From Pseudomonas sp. LD120 (lineage in GTDB: Bacteria; Pseudomonadota; Gammaproteobacteria; Pseudomonadales; Pseudomonadaceae), in the NCBI RefSeq assembly GCF_009861525.1, contig NZ_WVHL01000002.1:558001-622000 (forward strand): DNA of 64,000 nucleotides, in the 5' to 3' direction. Positions within the stretch are counted from its first letter, which is position 1, and every line of letters starts with the position of its first letter. A program made the position numbers and the translations under genes. Of the stretch, positions 1 through 7,805 are shown piece after piece. The notes below the pieces were generated by a model. The model saw only the letters and a program-made list of their open reading frames with translations. It had not been told where the DNA came from and did not search any database.

Positions 1-1200
1 GCCGACAGCAAGTTCCACATCTTCGGCGCGACCTTCTGGCCTCAGGATTTCATCCTGCTCTCGGCGCTGCTGATCATCTGCGCCTTCGGCCTGTTCGCCA
101 TCACGGTGTTCGCTGGTCGCGTGTGGTGCGGCTACACCTGTCCGCAAAGCTCATGGACTTGGCTGTTCATGTGGTGCGAAAAAGTCACCGAAGGCGAGCG
201 TAACCAGCGGATCAAGCTGCAAGCCGCGCCCTGGAGCCTGAACAAACTGGCGCGCCGGGCGATGAAACACACCTTGTGGCTGGGCATCAGCCTGCTCACC
301 GGTCTGACCTTCGTCGGCTACTTCACCCCGATCCGTCCCTTGGCCCAAGAGCTGCTGACCTTGCAGATCGGCGGCCTGAGCCTGTTCTGGGTGCTGTTCT
401 TCGCCGCTGCCACCTACATCAACGCCGGCTGGCTGCGCGAAGCGGTGTGCATGCACATGTGCCCTTACGCACGCTTCCAGAGCGTGATGTTCGACAAGGA
501 CACCCTGACCATTTCCTACAACCCGGCGCGCGGCGAAAGTCGCGGCCCGCGCAAGCGTGACGTGAAACCCGCCGACGTCGGCCTGGGCGACTGCATTGAC
601 TGCCACTTGTGCGTGCAGGTCTGCCCTACCGGCATCGACATCCGCGACGGCCTGCAGATGGAGTGCATCGGTTGTGCGGCCTGTATCGACGCCTGTGATT
701 CGATCATGGACAAAATGGGTTATGCCCGGGGCCTGATCGCCTACACCTCGGAACATGAGCTGCAAGGGGGCAAGACCCACCTGCTGCGGCCACGGCTGGT
801 GGGCTACAGCGCGGTGCTGCTGGTAATGATCGGCGCCCTGGCCATGGCCCTGGTGCAGCGGCCGATGGTGTCGCTGGACGTAAGCAAGGACCGTGGCCTG
901 TTCCGCGAGAACGCCCTGGGACAGATCGAGAACATCTACAGCCTGAAGATCATCAACAAGACCCAGGAACGCCAGCAGTACCGCCTGGCCCTGGTGAATG
1001 GCGATGGCTTCGAGCTGCAGGGCAAGACCGAACTGAGCCTGGCCCCGGGGGAAATCACCGACCTGCCGGTCTCGGTGGCGATGACCAGCGAGAAAGCGCA
1101 AAGCAGTTCCCAGGCCATCAGCTTCAAAGTCGCCGACAGCGATGACCCGAGCGTCTATGCGGTCGCTAAAAGCCGTTTTGTCGCACCGATGAACCGCTGA
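1..1200 (+). CDS. ccoG: CcoG/FixG-type cytochrome c oxidase accessory protein, 5' end cut off by window
   Basis: Membrane iron-sulfur protein that helps assemble cbb3-type cytochrome c oxidases; family members act in copper delivery to the CcoN subunit. The frame is already open at base 1, and roughly the first 70 residues of a normal ~470-residue CcoG are missing. Visible are the motif FAGRVWCGYTCPQSSW (bases 109-156), several membrane segments, two 4Fe-4S clusters of the C-x2-C-x2-C-x3-CP type (bases 592-700) and a C-terminal Ig-like domain after the last membrane helix (from about base 850). A MocR-type regulator follows on the same strand, not ccoH/ccoI, so this is probably the second ccoG copy (PA4131-like) rather than the one in the main cco operon. 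That placement is inference; the family call is firm. Confidence 0.93.
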   Translation, partial: ADSKFHIFGATFWPQDFILLSALLIICAFGLFAITVFAGRVWCGYTCPQSSWTWLFMWCEKVTEGERNQRIKLQAAPWSLNKLARRAMKHTLWLGISLLTGLTFVGYFTPIRPLAQELLTLQIGGLSLFWVLFFAAATYINAGWLREAVCMHMCPYARFQSVMFDKDTLTISYNPARGESRGPRKRDVKPADVGLGDCIDCHLCVQVCPTGIDIRDGLQMECIGCAACIDACDSIMDKMGYARGLIAYTSEHELQGGKTHLLRPRLVGYSAVLLVMIGALAMALVQRPMVSLDVSKDRGLFRENALGQIENIYSLKIINKTQERQQYRLALVNGDGFELQGKTELSLAPGEITDLPVSVAMTSEKAQSSSQAISFKVADSDDPSVYAVAKSRFVAPMNR

Positions 1201-1333
1201 GCCTCTAGAATGCCGTGGCGAGGGAGCCTGCTTGCGTCCCTGGGCCACGGGAATCCTGTACTCGACGTCGCCATGGGCAACTCCATGGCCGTCGAGCCCC
1301 CGACCCACTCGCCCCCCTGAACCCCCAGACCCG

Positions 1334-2770
1334 ATGACCAGACTGGATCTTGCCCCGCAGATGAAACGCTACGAAAAATTCGCCGACGACATCGCCGAAC
1401 TGATCCGTTCCGGAGTCCTCGGCCCTGGCCAGCGCGTGCCGTCGGTGCGCTACGCCAGCCAGACCTACGGGGTCAGCCCGTCAACGGTGTTTCAAGCCTA
1501 TTACCTGCTGGAGCGTCGCGGTCTGATCCGTGCCCGCCCGCGCTCCGGTTACTTCGTCAATGCTCACGCACCGAGCCCATTCTCCGAGCCGGTGATCAGT
1601 AGCGAAGTCAACGAATCCACCGAAGTCGATGTCAGCGAACTGGTGTTCTCGGTGCTCGACTCGATCAAGGACCCGAGCACCGTGCCCTTCGGCTCAGCCT
1701 TCCCCAGCCCGACCCTGTTCCCCCTGCAACGCCTGTCCCGTTCCCTGGCCAGCGCCAGCCGCGAGATGGACCCGCGGGTGGTGGTCACCGACATGTCCCC
1801 GGGCAACCCGCAACTGCGCCGCCAGATCGCCCTGCGCTACATGGTCGCCGGGCTGATGCTGCCCATGGAGGAGCTGCTGATCACCAACGGCGCCCTGGAG
1901 GCGCTGAACCTGTGCCTGCAGGCCGTGACCGAGCCCGGCGACCTGGTGGCCATCGAGGCCCCGGCCTTCTATGCCAGCCTGCAAGTGCTGGAACGGCTCA
2001 AGCTCAAGGCGGTGGAAATTCCCGTGCATCCGCGCGACGGCATCGACCTCGGCGTGCTGGCGCAAACCCTGGAACGGCACCCGATCAAGGCCTGCTGGTG
2101 CATGACCAGCTTCCAGAACCCCATGGGCGCGAGCATGCCCGAGGCCAAGAAGCAGGAACTGGTGGAACTGCTGCGCCAGCATCAAGTGCCACTGATCGAA
2201 GACGACGTCTACGCCGAGCTGTACTACGGCCAGCAAGCGCCGAAACCGGCCAAGGCCTTCGACACCGAAGGCCTGGTGATGCACTGCGGCTCGTTCGCCA
2301 AGAGCCTGGCCCCCGGCTACCGCGTCGGCTGGGTCGCGGCTGGGCGTTATGCGCAGAAAATCGAACGGCTGAAACTGATGACCTCGCTGTGCGCCTCGAT
2401 GCCGGCCCAGGCGGCGATTGCCGACTACTTGCAGCACGGCGGCTACGATCGTCACCTGCGCAAACTGCGCTACGCCCTGGAAGAACAGCAGAGCGCCATG
2501 CTGGCGGCGATCGCCCGCTACTTCCCGGCCCAGACCCGGGTCAGCCAGCCGGCCGGCGGCTACTTCCTATGGCTGGAACTGCCGCCGCAGATGGACTCGC
2601 TGAAACTGTTCCAGATGGCCTTGGCCCAAGGCATCAGCATTGCCCCCGGGCCGATCTTTTCCCCGACCCAGCGCTTTCGCAACTGCATCCGCCTGAACTA
2701 CGGCAGCCCGTGGAACGAAGCGGCGGAACAGGCCATGGAAACCCTAGGGCGGATCATCCGCTCTTTTTGA
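1334..2770 (+). CDS. MocR-family (GntR DNA-binding + class I aminotransferase fold) transcriptional regulator
   Basis: Predicted cytoplasmic PLP-dependent regulator of 478 residues. Residues about 10-75 form a GntR winged helix (GPGQRVPSVRYASQTYGVS and a following RPRSGYFV wing). Residues about 110-478 form an aminotransferase-like effector domain whose PLP lysine should be K323 in SFAKSLAPGYRVGW. The ATG at 1334 was chosen because the open frame upstream reads through low-complexity sequence; ATG 1361 (MKRYEKF) is an alternative. It lies 133 bases after ccoG on the same strand. The same pairing occurs in P. aeruginosa as PA4131-PA4132, where the regulator controls a cyanide-induced gene set (recalled, not checked). 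Its targets could include the ccoN region at 32.4-36.5 kb of this window; this is inference. Confidence 0.88.
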   Translation: MTRLDLAPQMKRYEKFADDIAELIRSGVLGPGQRVPSVRYASQTYGVSPSTVFQAYYLLERRGLIRARPRSGYFVNAHAPSPFSEPVISSEVNESTEVDVSELVFSVLDSIKDPSTVPFGSAFPSPTLFPLQRLSRSLASASREMDPRVVVTDMSPGNPQLRRQIALRYMVAGLMLPMEELLITNGALEALNLCLQAVTEPGDLVAIEAPAFYASLQVLERLKLKAVEIPVHPRDGIDLGVLAQTLERHPIKACWCMTSFQNPMGASMPEAKKQELVELLRQHQVPLIEDDVYAELYYGQQAPKPAKAFDTEGLVMHCGSFAKSLAPGYRVGWVAAGRYAQKIERLKLMTSLCASMPAQAAIADYLQHGGYDRHLRKLRYALEEQQSAMLAAIARYFPAQTRVSQPAGGYFLWLELPPQMDSLKLFQMALAQGISIAPGPIFSPTQRFRNCIRLNYGSPWNEAAEQAMETLGRIIRSF

Positions 2771-2820
2771 GTGGAGCAGGCGCGGGGGAGTCGGGCGCTG
2801 GGGTGTATCAGGTGTTTAGC

Positions 2821-2955
2821 GTCTCCTGCGTCGGAATGCCGCCCAAGCCGTTCGCAGCCTGCGGCAGCGGCTACAGAGTATGTGCGTTCTGTAGCCGCTG
2901 CTGAGCCTGCGAAGCTGCGAAAAGGTCCGCAGGACCTTCGGCCCTGCCAAGAGCA
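2821..2955. repeat. Intergenic palindromic repeat, family A
   Basis: Inverted arms lie at about 2852-2875 and 2889-2911 (core CGCAGCCTGCGGCAGCGG and its complement), followed by AGGTCCGCAGGACCTT. Close relatives occur at 37284-37380, twice in tandem at 52081-52338, and as a short copy near 58391. It can fold into a long hairpin and lies just after the regulator gene. No ORF here looks coding. Confidence 0.8.
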
Positions 2956-3034
2956 ACGTCGCCCTGTAAAGGACAAATGCAACCAGGCCGGCCGGTAGGC
3001 CGCCGTCTTGCTTTGGCTTTTGATCTGCCTGCCC

Positions 3035-3260
3035 CGTTAACCACAATGGCCGAACGCAGGCATTGAGCCGTGGGTAACCCGGCCAGGGATGGCCGGTGGC
3101 GGCCCACGGATCAAGGCCGGAGTTCGGGCATGCCTCGCTATGCGAGGCACCGAGTGGAGGGGCAAAGCCCTTTGGTTACTTTGGGGCCCCAAAGTGACTC
3201 GCCTTAAGGGCGGAGACTGTCAGCCGCCCCACCCGCAGCAACGGATATCCCGCCCTCACT
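3035..3260. repeat. Probable long intergenic repeat element of fluorescent pseudomonads
   Basis: Non-coding stretch with nested inverted repeats: GGCCAGGGATGGCC, CATGCCTCGCTATGCGAGGC and CTTTGGGGCCCCAAAG. It resembles, from memory, a ~250-base element repeated in many Pseudomonas fluorescens-group intergenic regions. Only one copy lies in this window, so its repetitive nature cannot be shown here. The remaining bases up to 3397 hold no gene; 3381-3390 is the Shine-Dalgarno of the next gene. Confidence 0.5.
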
Positions 3261-3397
3261 CCCCACACAAAACCAAACGCCCCCATAACCACAACAATGA
3301 ACACCTGCCAACATAAAAAAACCGCCAAAGCACCTTGCCCCACCCCCTCAATTCATTCAGCATCCGCGCTCCAATTTTCCAGGGAAAGGAACACGTC

Positions 3398-4453
3398 ATG
3401 GTCGAAGACCTGTATTACGACGACTACCCAGAGGCCAAGGCTGAACTGATCAAGGCCATCGAACGCGGCCGCCTCCCCCTGCTGACCCAGGAGCTCAACG
3501 CCTACGACTGCATCCAGGCGATCTTCGAACTGGACGCCATCAACAACCCCAAGGACGAGGAAGACGCCTTCTTCGACCTGGCCCTGGCCCTGATCGGCTG
3601 GATTCCCGGCCCCGGCCACGGCCTGAAGATCCTCCTGCGCCTGATCAACCGCGCGCCCCAGCGCCACGCCGAGAAGCTCTTCGACCTGATCCGCCACACC
3701 CTGCGGGCCTGCCGCCTGAAAACCAGCCCCGAACAGCTGCTGGAAAAGTGCCTGGACCCACAGCGCCTGGCCGAGGAGTTGCCCGAGATCATCAGCGCCG
3801 TGCGCGCCTCCTCTACCTTCAACAGCCTCGCGCACCAACAACGGCGCCTGGTGTTGCACAACCTCAACGAAGCCTGCGAACACACCGAGTTCCTCATGGT
3901 GACGGTGCAAGAGCGCATCGCCCCGTGGATCGCCGAACAGCGCAACAACTCGGCCGCCGCCCACAGCCGCGGCCCGGCCCTGCAGCCCAAGCCACAGTCC
4001 TCCCTGGAAGCCGGCACGCCACCCATCAACCGCGCTGCGCAGCCTGAAACCCGCGATGCCGCGCGCATCACCCGGGACGTCAACCAGGGTATGGAACAGC
4101 TCACCGGCGAAGACCACTGGCTGGAGCTGAACCTGCACTACCCCAACCTGGAACCGGTGTCCGGCGCCGCCTACCGAGTGATCTTCAGCGACGGCTCGCA
4201 AGCCGAAGGCAACCTTGACGAAGAAGGCTTCGCCCGCCTGGAGGGCATTCCTCCCGGTCCGGCCAAGGTCTATTACGGCGAAGACCCGCGCCCCTACCTG
4301 CGCCAGCCGATCTCGGCCCTGCCCGCCAATGCGCAGCAGCTGGAAGAGGAACTGGAGCAGCTCGACCTGGATCCCGCCGAAGTGGACCTGGCGACCCTGC
4401 TGCTGGAAACCTCGCAGCGCAAGGCGCCCTTCACCCTGATTCCCGTCTACTGA
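3398..4453 (+). CDS. T6SS effector-like protein with pre-toxin region but no recognisable toxin domain
   Basis: Predicted 351-residue soluble protein. The start is set by AGGGAAAGGA at 3381-3390. Residues about 48-135 contain DAFFDLALALIGWIPGPGHG and a helical stretch that I recognise as the segment preceding the nuclease in PoNe-type T6SS toxins. Residues about 185-235 are Ala/Pro/Gln-rich and disordered. Residues about 245-305 are a beta-rich module (YRVIFSDGSQAEGNLDEEGF, then ARLEGIPPG) like those in VgrG, PAAR and other T6SS cargo proteins. The end (QRKAPFTLIPVY) does not look like a nuclease. Three PoNi-type immunity genes follow directly, starting 14 bases after the stop, so the locus has the layout of an effector-immunity operon. 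The toxin may have been lost, may be an unknown fold, or this may be an adaptor. Function is inferred. Confidence 0.6.
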   Translation: MVEDLYYDDYPEAKAELIKAIERGRLPLLTQELNAYDCIQAIFELDAINNPKDEEDAFFDLALALIGWIPGPGHGLKILLRLINRAPQRHAEKLFDLIRHTLRACRLKTSPEQLLEKCLDPQRLAEELPEIISAVRASSTFNSLAHQQRRLVLHNLNEACEHTEFLMVTVQERIAPWIAEQRNNSAAAHSRGPALQPKPQSSLEAGTPPINRAAQPETRDAARITRDVNQGMEQLTGEDHWLELNLHYPNLEPVSGAAYRVIFSDGSQAEGNLDEEGFARLEGIPPGPAKVYYGEDPRPYLRQPISALPANAQQLEEELEQLDLDPAEVDLATLLLETSQRKAPFTLIPVY

Positions 4454-4467
4454 GAGAAGGCGCCAAG

Positions 4468-5268
4468 ATGAACCGCAGACAAGTGTTTCTCAGCCATGCC
4501 CATTACCACCGCTACCTGGAAAGCCTGGCGGGTACCGAAGCCCGCTGGCAGATGCACTCGATGACGGCCGACAGCCCCGAGCAAGAAGCCGCCCTCAAGG
4601 CCGCGGAAGTCAAGGACGCGCGCCTGCATCATCTGATCCTGAACTACACCGGCGGTGCGTCCATGGAGGCGTTGGCCCAGGAGCTGGACGGGGTGATCGA
4701 GGGCTACGAGGACTACCAGCGCAAGCTGGGGCTTTGTGAAGAACTGCCGAATATCGCGCCGCTGAACATCGACGACTACCCCCACGATTACGAAGAATAT
4801 GTACAGGTCATCAGCCTGTGCATCCTGCTGCAACGCAGCGACCTGCTGCCCCGGGTGGCGCTGTTGCAGGACCGTGCCGGCTACCATGCCGAGGACACCC
4901 TGATCGAGGATCTGCTCAAGCCCTACCTGCCGGATCGCGCCGACCTCGATGAGTGGTACCACACCCTCTACTCGCCCCTGATCTGGGCGATCTACAGCGA
5001 AGACCCGGACGAACCTCGGGACCTGCTGGTGGAGTACTGCAACCAGTGGTACCAGTCCTTCGAGCACGCCTCGTGGTACGACAGCCACCTGGACATGGAC
5101 GAGGGTGGTTACTACTTCGGCTACTGGGCCTTCGAGGCCGCGGCAGTGGCCTACCTGTATGGCCTGGACGACAGTGCGGTCAAGCACATGGTCTTCCCCC
5201 GGGACCTGCTCGACTACGCCCGGCGCTTTACCCCGCCGCCGATTCCCCAGCAGGCGGCGCAGGACTGA
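4468..5268 (+). CDS. PoNi-type immunity protein, paralogue 1 (DUF1910/DUF1911)
   Basis: Cytoplasmic protein of 266 residues with no signal peptide or membrane segment. The C-terminal half carries the DUF1911 signature YWAFEAAAVAYLYGLDDSAV followed by KHMVFPRDLLDYAR. The N-terminal half (RRQVFLSHAHYHRYLESLAG onward) corresponds to the DUF1910/PoNi N-terminal domain. Characterised members bind and neutralise PoNe DNase effectors of type VI secretion. It follows the effector-like gene by 14 bases with a GAGAAGG ribosome site, so the two are probably cotranscribed. Strongly acidic composition fits an immunity protein. It is very similar to the next two genes; see 5385 and 6185. Confidence 0.85.
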   Translation: MNRRQVFLSHAHYHRYLESLAGTEARWQMHSMTADSPEQEAALKAAEVKDARLHHLILNYTGGASMEALAQELDGVIEGYEDYQRKLGLCEELPNIAPLNIDDYPHDYEEYVQVISLCILLQRSDLLPRVALLQDRAGYHAEDTLIEDLLKPYLPDRADLDEWYHTLYSPLIWAIYSEDPDEPRDLLVEYCNQWYQSFEHASWYDSHLDMDEGGYYFGYWAFEAAAVAYLYGLDDSAVKHMVFPRDLLDYARRFTPPPIPQQAAQD

Positions 5269-5340
5269 AACACGCCTCCTGCCGGCGATGAGTGCCCCAT
5301 TCCATCCTCGATCCAGCCCTGCGGGCCAGCCCACTCGCGG

Positions 5341-5384
5341 GCGCCCTTATCCCTGATTCGCGTCTACCGAGCCAAGGCACCGAC
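5341..5384 (+). repeat. Duplication scar: copied 3' tail of the effector-like gene plus ribosome site
   Basis: Bases 5341-5387 align without gaps to 4424-4470, which is the last 30 bases of the effector-like gene, its stop, the spacer and the ATG of paralogue 1. Shared words are GCGCCCTT, CCTGATTC and CGTCTAC, then the AAGGC before the ATG. I count about nine mismatches. The former stop TGA reads CGA here, so the remnant is non-coding leader for paralogue 2. This shows directly that paralogue 2 arose by tandem duplication whose left end was inside the upstream gene. Confidence 0.85.
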
Positions 5385-6170
5385 ATGAACCGCAGACAAG
5401 TGTTTCTCAGCCACAAGCAGTACCACGACTTCCTCGAAAGCCTGGCCGGCGAAGAGGCCCATTGGCAGACCCATTCGATGATGGCCGACAGCCCCGAGCA
5501 GGAAGCCTCCCTCAAGGCCTCCAATGTGTGCCGCGCGCGCCTGCACCACCTGATCCTGGGCTACACCGGCGGTGCCCCCATGGAGCAACTGGCCCGGGAG
5601 CTGGATGGGGTGATCGAAGGCTACGAGGACTACCAGCGCAAGATGGGGGTTTATGAAGAACGGCCGGATATCGCGCCGCTGAACATCCAAGACTACCCCG
5701 ACGAGTACGAGGAATATGTCCAGGTCATCAGCCTGTGCATCCTGCTGCAACGCAGCGACCTGCTACCGCGTCTGGTGCTGCTGCAGGACCGTGCCGGCTT
5801 TGGCGGCCAGGACACCCTGATCGAGGACCTGCTCAAGGCCTACCTGCCGGATCGTGAAGACGTTGATCAGTGGTTCCACGACGTCTCCACGCCCCTGATC
5901 CGGGCCATCTACACCGAAGATCCGGATGAACCTCGGGAGCTGCTAGTGGAGTACTGCAACCAGTGGTACGAGGCGTTCGAACAGGCCCCATGGCACGACA
6001 GCCACCTGGACGGCGACGAGGGTTCCTATTTCGGCTACTGGGCCTTTGAAGCGGCTGCCGTGGCCTACCTGTATGGCCTGGACGACAGCGCGGTCAAGCA
6101 CATGATCTTCCCCCGGGAGATGCTCGAATACGCCCGGCGCTTTACCCCGCCGCCGATGCCCATCCACTGA
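5385..6170 (+). CDS. PoNi-type immunity protein, paralogue 2
   Basis: Predicted 261-residue cytoplasmic protein. The start is the ATG at 5385, which sits exactly where the duplication scar places the ancestral start (identical MNRRQVFLSH beginning); the frame is open further upstream but that sequence is decayed leader. It keeps both PoNi domains, including YWAFEAAAVAYLYGLDDSAV and the YARRFTPPPMP tail. It differs from paralogue 1 at scattered positions, for example NVCRARLHHL for VKDARLHHL and EQAPWHDSHLDGDEG for EHASWYDSHLDMDEG. Paralogue 3 shares the latter variant. Such divergence is expected if the copies recognise different PoNe toxins; this is inference. Confidence 0.85.
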   Translation: MNRRQVFLSHKQYHDFLESLAGEEAHWQTHSMMADSPEQEASLKASNVCRARLHHLILGYTGGAPMEQLARELDGVIEGYEDYQRKMGVYEERPDIAPLNIQDYPDEYEEYVQVISLCILLQRSDLLPRLVLLQDRAGFGGQDTLIEDLLKAYLPDREDVDQWFHDVSTPLIRAIYTEDPDEPRELLVEYCNQWYEAFEQAPWHDSHLDGDEGSYFGYWAFEAAAVAYLYGLDDSAVKHMIFPREMLEYARRFTPPPMPIH

Positions 6171-6184
6171 GACCAGGTACTGAC

Positions 6185-6982
6185 ATGCAACGCAGGCAAG
6201 TGTTTCTCGACCCGAAGCAGTACCACATCCTCCTGGAGTTCCTGGCGGGCACCGAAGCCCATTGGCAGACACATTCTATGGAAGAGGACTACCCCGGGCA
6301 GGAAGCCTCGCTCAAGGCCTGGGAGGTCAAGCGAGCACGCCTGGACCATCTGATCCTGGGCTACACCGGCGGCAAGGCCATGCCGGAGCTGGCCCAGGAG
6401 CTGGACGCACTGATCGCCAGCTACGAGGAGCATCAGCGCACCTTGGCCCTGTGCAACGAGGTGCCCGATATCGCGCCGCTGAACATCGAGGACTACCTCG
6501 ACCAGTACGAGGAATACGTGCAGGTCATCAGCCTGTGCATCCTGCTGCAACGCCGCGACCTGCTGCCGCGCATGGTGGCGCTGCAGGACCGCGCCGGCTT
6601 CCACGCCGAGGACACCCTGATCGAGGACCTGCTCAAGCCCTGCCTGCCGGGCCGCGCAGACATCGATGAGTGGTACCACCCGGTCTATACGCCGCTGATC
6701 AGGGCCATCTACGCCGATCAAGCGGACGAGGCCCGGGAGCTGCTAGTGGAGTACTGCGACCAGTGGTACGAGGCGTTCGAACAGGCCCCATGGCACGACA
6801 GCCACCTGGACGGCGACGAGGGTTCCTACTTCGGCTATTGGGCCTTTGAAGCCGCGGCAGTGGCCTACCTGTACGGCCTGGACGACAGCGCGGTGAAACA
6901 CATGGTCTTCCCCCGGGAGATGCTCGACTACGCCCGGCGCTTTACCCCGCCGCCGATTCCCCAACCGCTGGCGCAGCACTGA
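6185..6982 (+). CDS. PoNi-type immunity protein, paralogue 3
   Basis: Predicted 265-residue protein starting 14 bases after paralogue 2. It carries the same DUF1910/DUF1911 arrangement and the YWAFEAAAVAYLYGLDDSAV signature. Its N-terminal half is the most diverged (MQRRQVFLDPKQYHILLEFL, and YPGQEASLKAWEVKRARLDH). The bases coding for EAFEQAPWHDSHLDGDEGSY are almost identical to those in paralogue 2 (5969-6026 against 6767-6824), so either the duplication is recent or gene conversion has homogenised the C-terminal region. The Shine-Dalgarno is the CCAGG at 6173-6177. Role as for paralogue 1. Confidence 0.85.
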   Translation: MQRRQVFLDPKQYHILLEFLAGTEAHWQTHSMEEDYPGQEASLKAWEVKRARLDHLILGYTGGKAMPELAQELDALIASYEEHQRTLALCNEVPDIAPLNIEDYLDQYEEYVQVISLCILLQRRDLLPRMVALQDRAGFHAEDTLIEDLLKPCLPGRADIDEWYHPVYTPLIRAIYADQADEARELLVEYCDQWYEAFEQAPWHDSHLDGDEGSYFGYWAFEAAAVAYLYGLDDSAVKHMVFPREMLDYARRFTPPPIPQPLAQH

Positions 6983-7025
6983 TAGACCCCGGTTACCGCC
7001 CCTCCTTAAAGGTTATGCATTGCCC

Positions 7026-7580
7026 ATGAAATCCTGGATCAAGACCCTGCTGATCACCCTGCTCGCGGCCGCCCTGTGCCTGCTGTTCGCCCGCGTTGTG
7101 CTGCCCCCGCTGCTGGTGCAGCTGATACCACCGAGCTGGGAAAGCGGCCCGTGGTTCTGGGTCAATCTGCTGCTGGCGGGTTTCCTGGCCGGGCTGGTGG
7201 TGGCACCCCTGCTGCGGACCCGGCGTTACTACCCGGTGCCGCTGCTGCTTGTGCTGTCCGTCCTGGTGGTGGTCGGCAATTGGGCCCAGAACCGCTGCAA
7301 CGACGCTCAGCTGCAGGCCATCGAACAGCTGGAAAGGCGAAGCGCGAGCCATTCGAACCTGGGGTTCTCCAATGAGCAACCCGCACCTTCGGCGCCTGTG
7401 GACGTGAGCGCCACACCCGGCGTCTGGGCCCATGAACAAGGCTACGGCTATGGCTACAGCTGCACCCGCCCGGGGGAAACCCAGGGCTACCTGATGCCAC
7501 AGTTGATGAGCTTTGGCATCAGCGTGCTGGGGCTGCTGCTGGCCCTGCTGATCGGCCCCGGCCGGCGCCGCGCCCGCTGA
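7026..7580 (+). CDS. Small inner-membrane protein of unknown function
   Basis: I do not recognise this family. The 184-residue product has an N-terminal membrane helix (about 5-28), two further helices (about 43-62 and 68-86), a soluble loop of about 55 residues with two cysteines and a GYGYGYSC motif, then a C-terminal helix (about 152-172) ending in a basic RRRAR tail. ATG 7026 was preferred over the TTG two codons earlier. It follows the immunity array on the same strand after 43 bases and may belong to the same transcript. It could be an accessory to the array or an unrelated neighbour. No signal peptide cleavage site is evident. Confidence 0.6.
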   Translation: MKSWIKTLLITLLAAALCLLFARVVLPPLLVQLIPPSWESGPWFWVNLLLAGFLAGLVVAPLLRTRRYYPVPLLLVLSVLVVVGNWAQNRCNDAQLQAIEQLERRSASHSNLGFSNEQPAPSAPVDVSATPGVWAHEQGYGYGYSCTRPGETQGYLMPQLMSFGISVLGLLLALLIGPGRRRAR

Positions 7581-7586
7581 GGAAAC

Positions 7587-7779
7587 CGTAGGCGCTGGCT
7601 TGCCGGCGAAGGCGTCCGCAAGCGCGGCGCAAGACTCAAGGGCCGCTTCGCCGGCAAGCCGGCTCCTACACGGCAGATCACAAACTCGGAGGGGGCTGTA
7701 GGCGCTGGCTTGCTAGCGAAGGCGTCTGCGAGGTCGGCGCAAGGCTTGAGGGCCCCTTCGCCGGCACGCCGGCCCCTAC
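7587..7779. repeat. Two intergenic repeats, family B (GGCTTGCCGGCGAAGG...GCCGGCAAGCC type)
   Basis: Copy one spans about 7587-7670 and copy two about 7698-7779. Each begins GTAGGCGCTGGCTTGC and ends with CTTCGCCGGCAAGCCGGCTC or a variant, so the unit has self-complementary ends. They lie between the membrane gene and the convergent SDR gene. Related copies are at 27153-27340, 32316-32380, 46034-46265 and 53763-53837. Typical pseudomonad REP-type elements. Confidence 0.8.
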
Positions 7780-7805
7780 GGGATAGGCCGCAGACTTGCG
7801 GGGGC

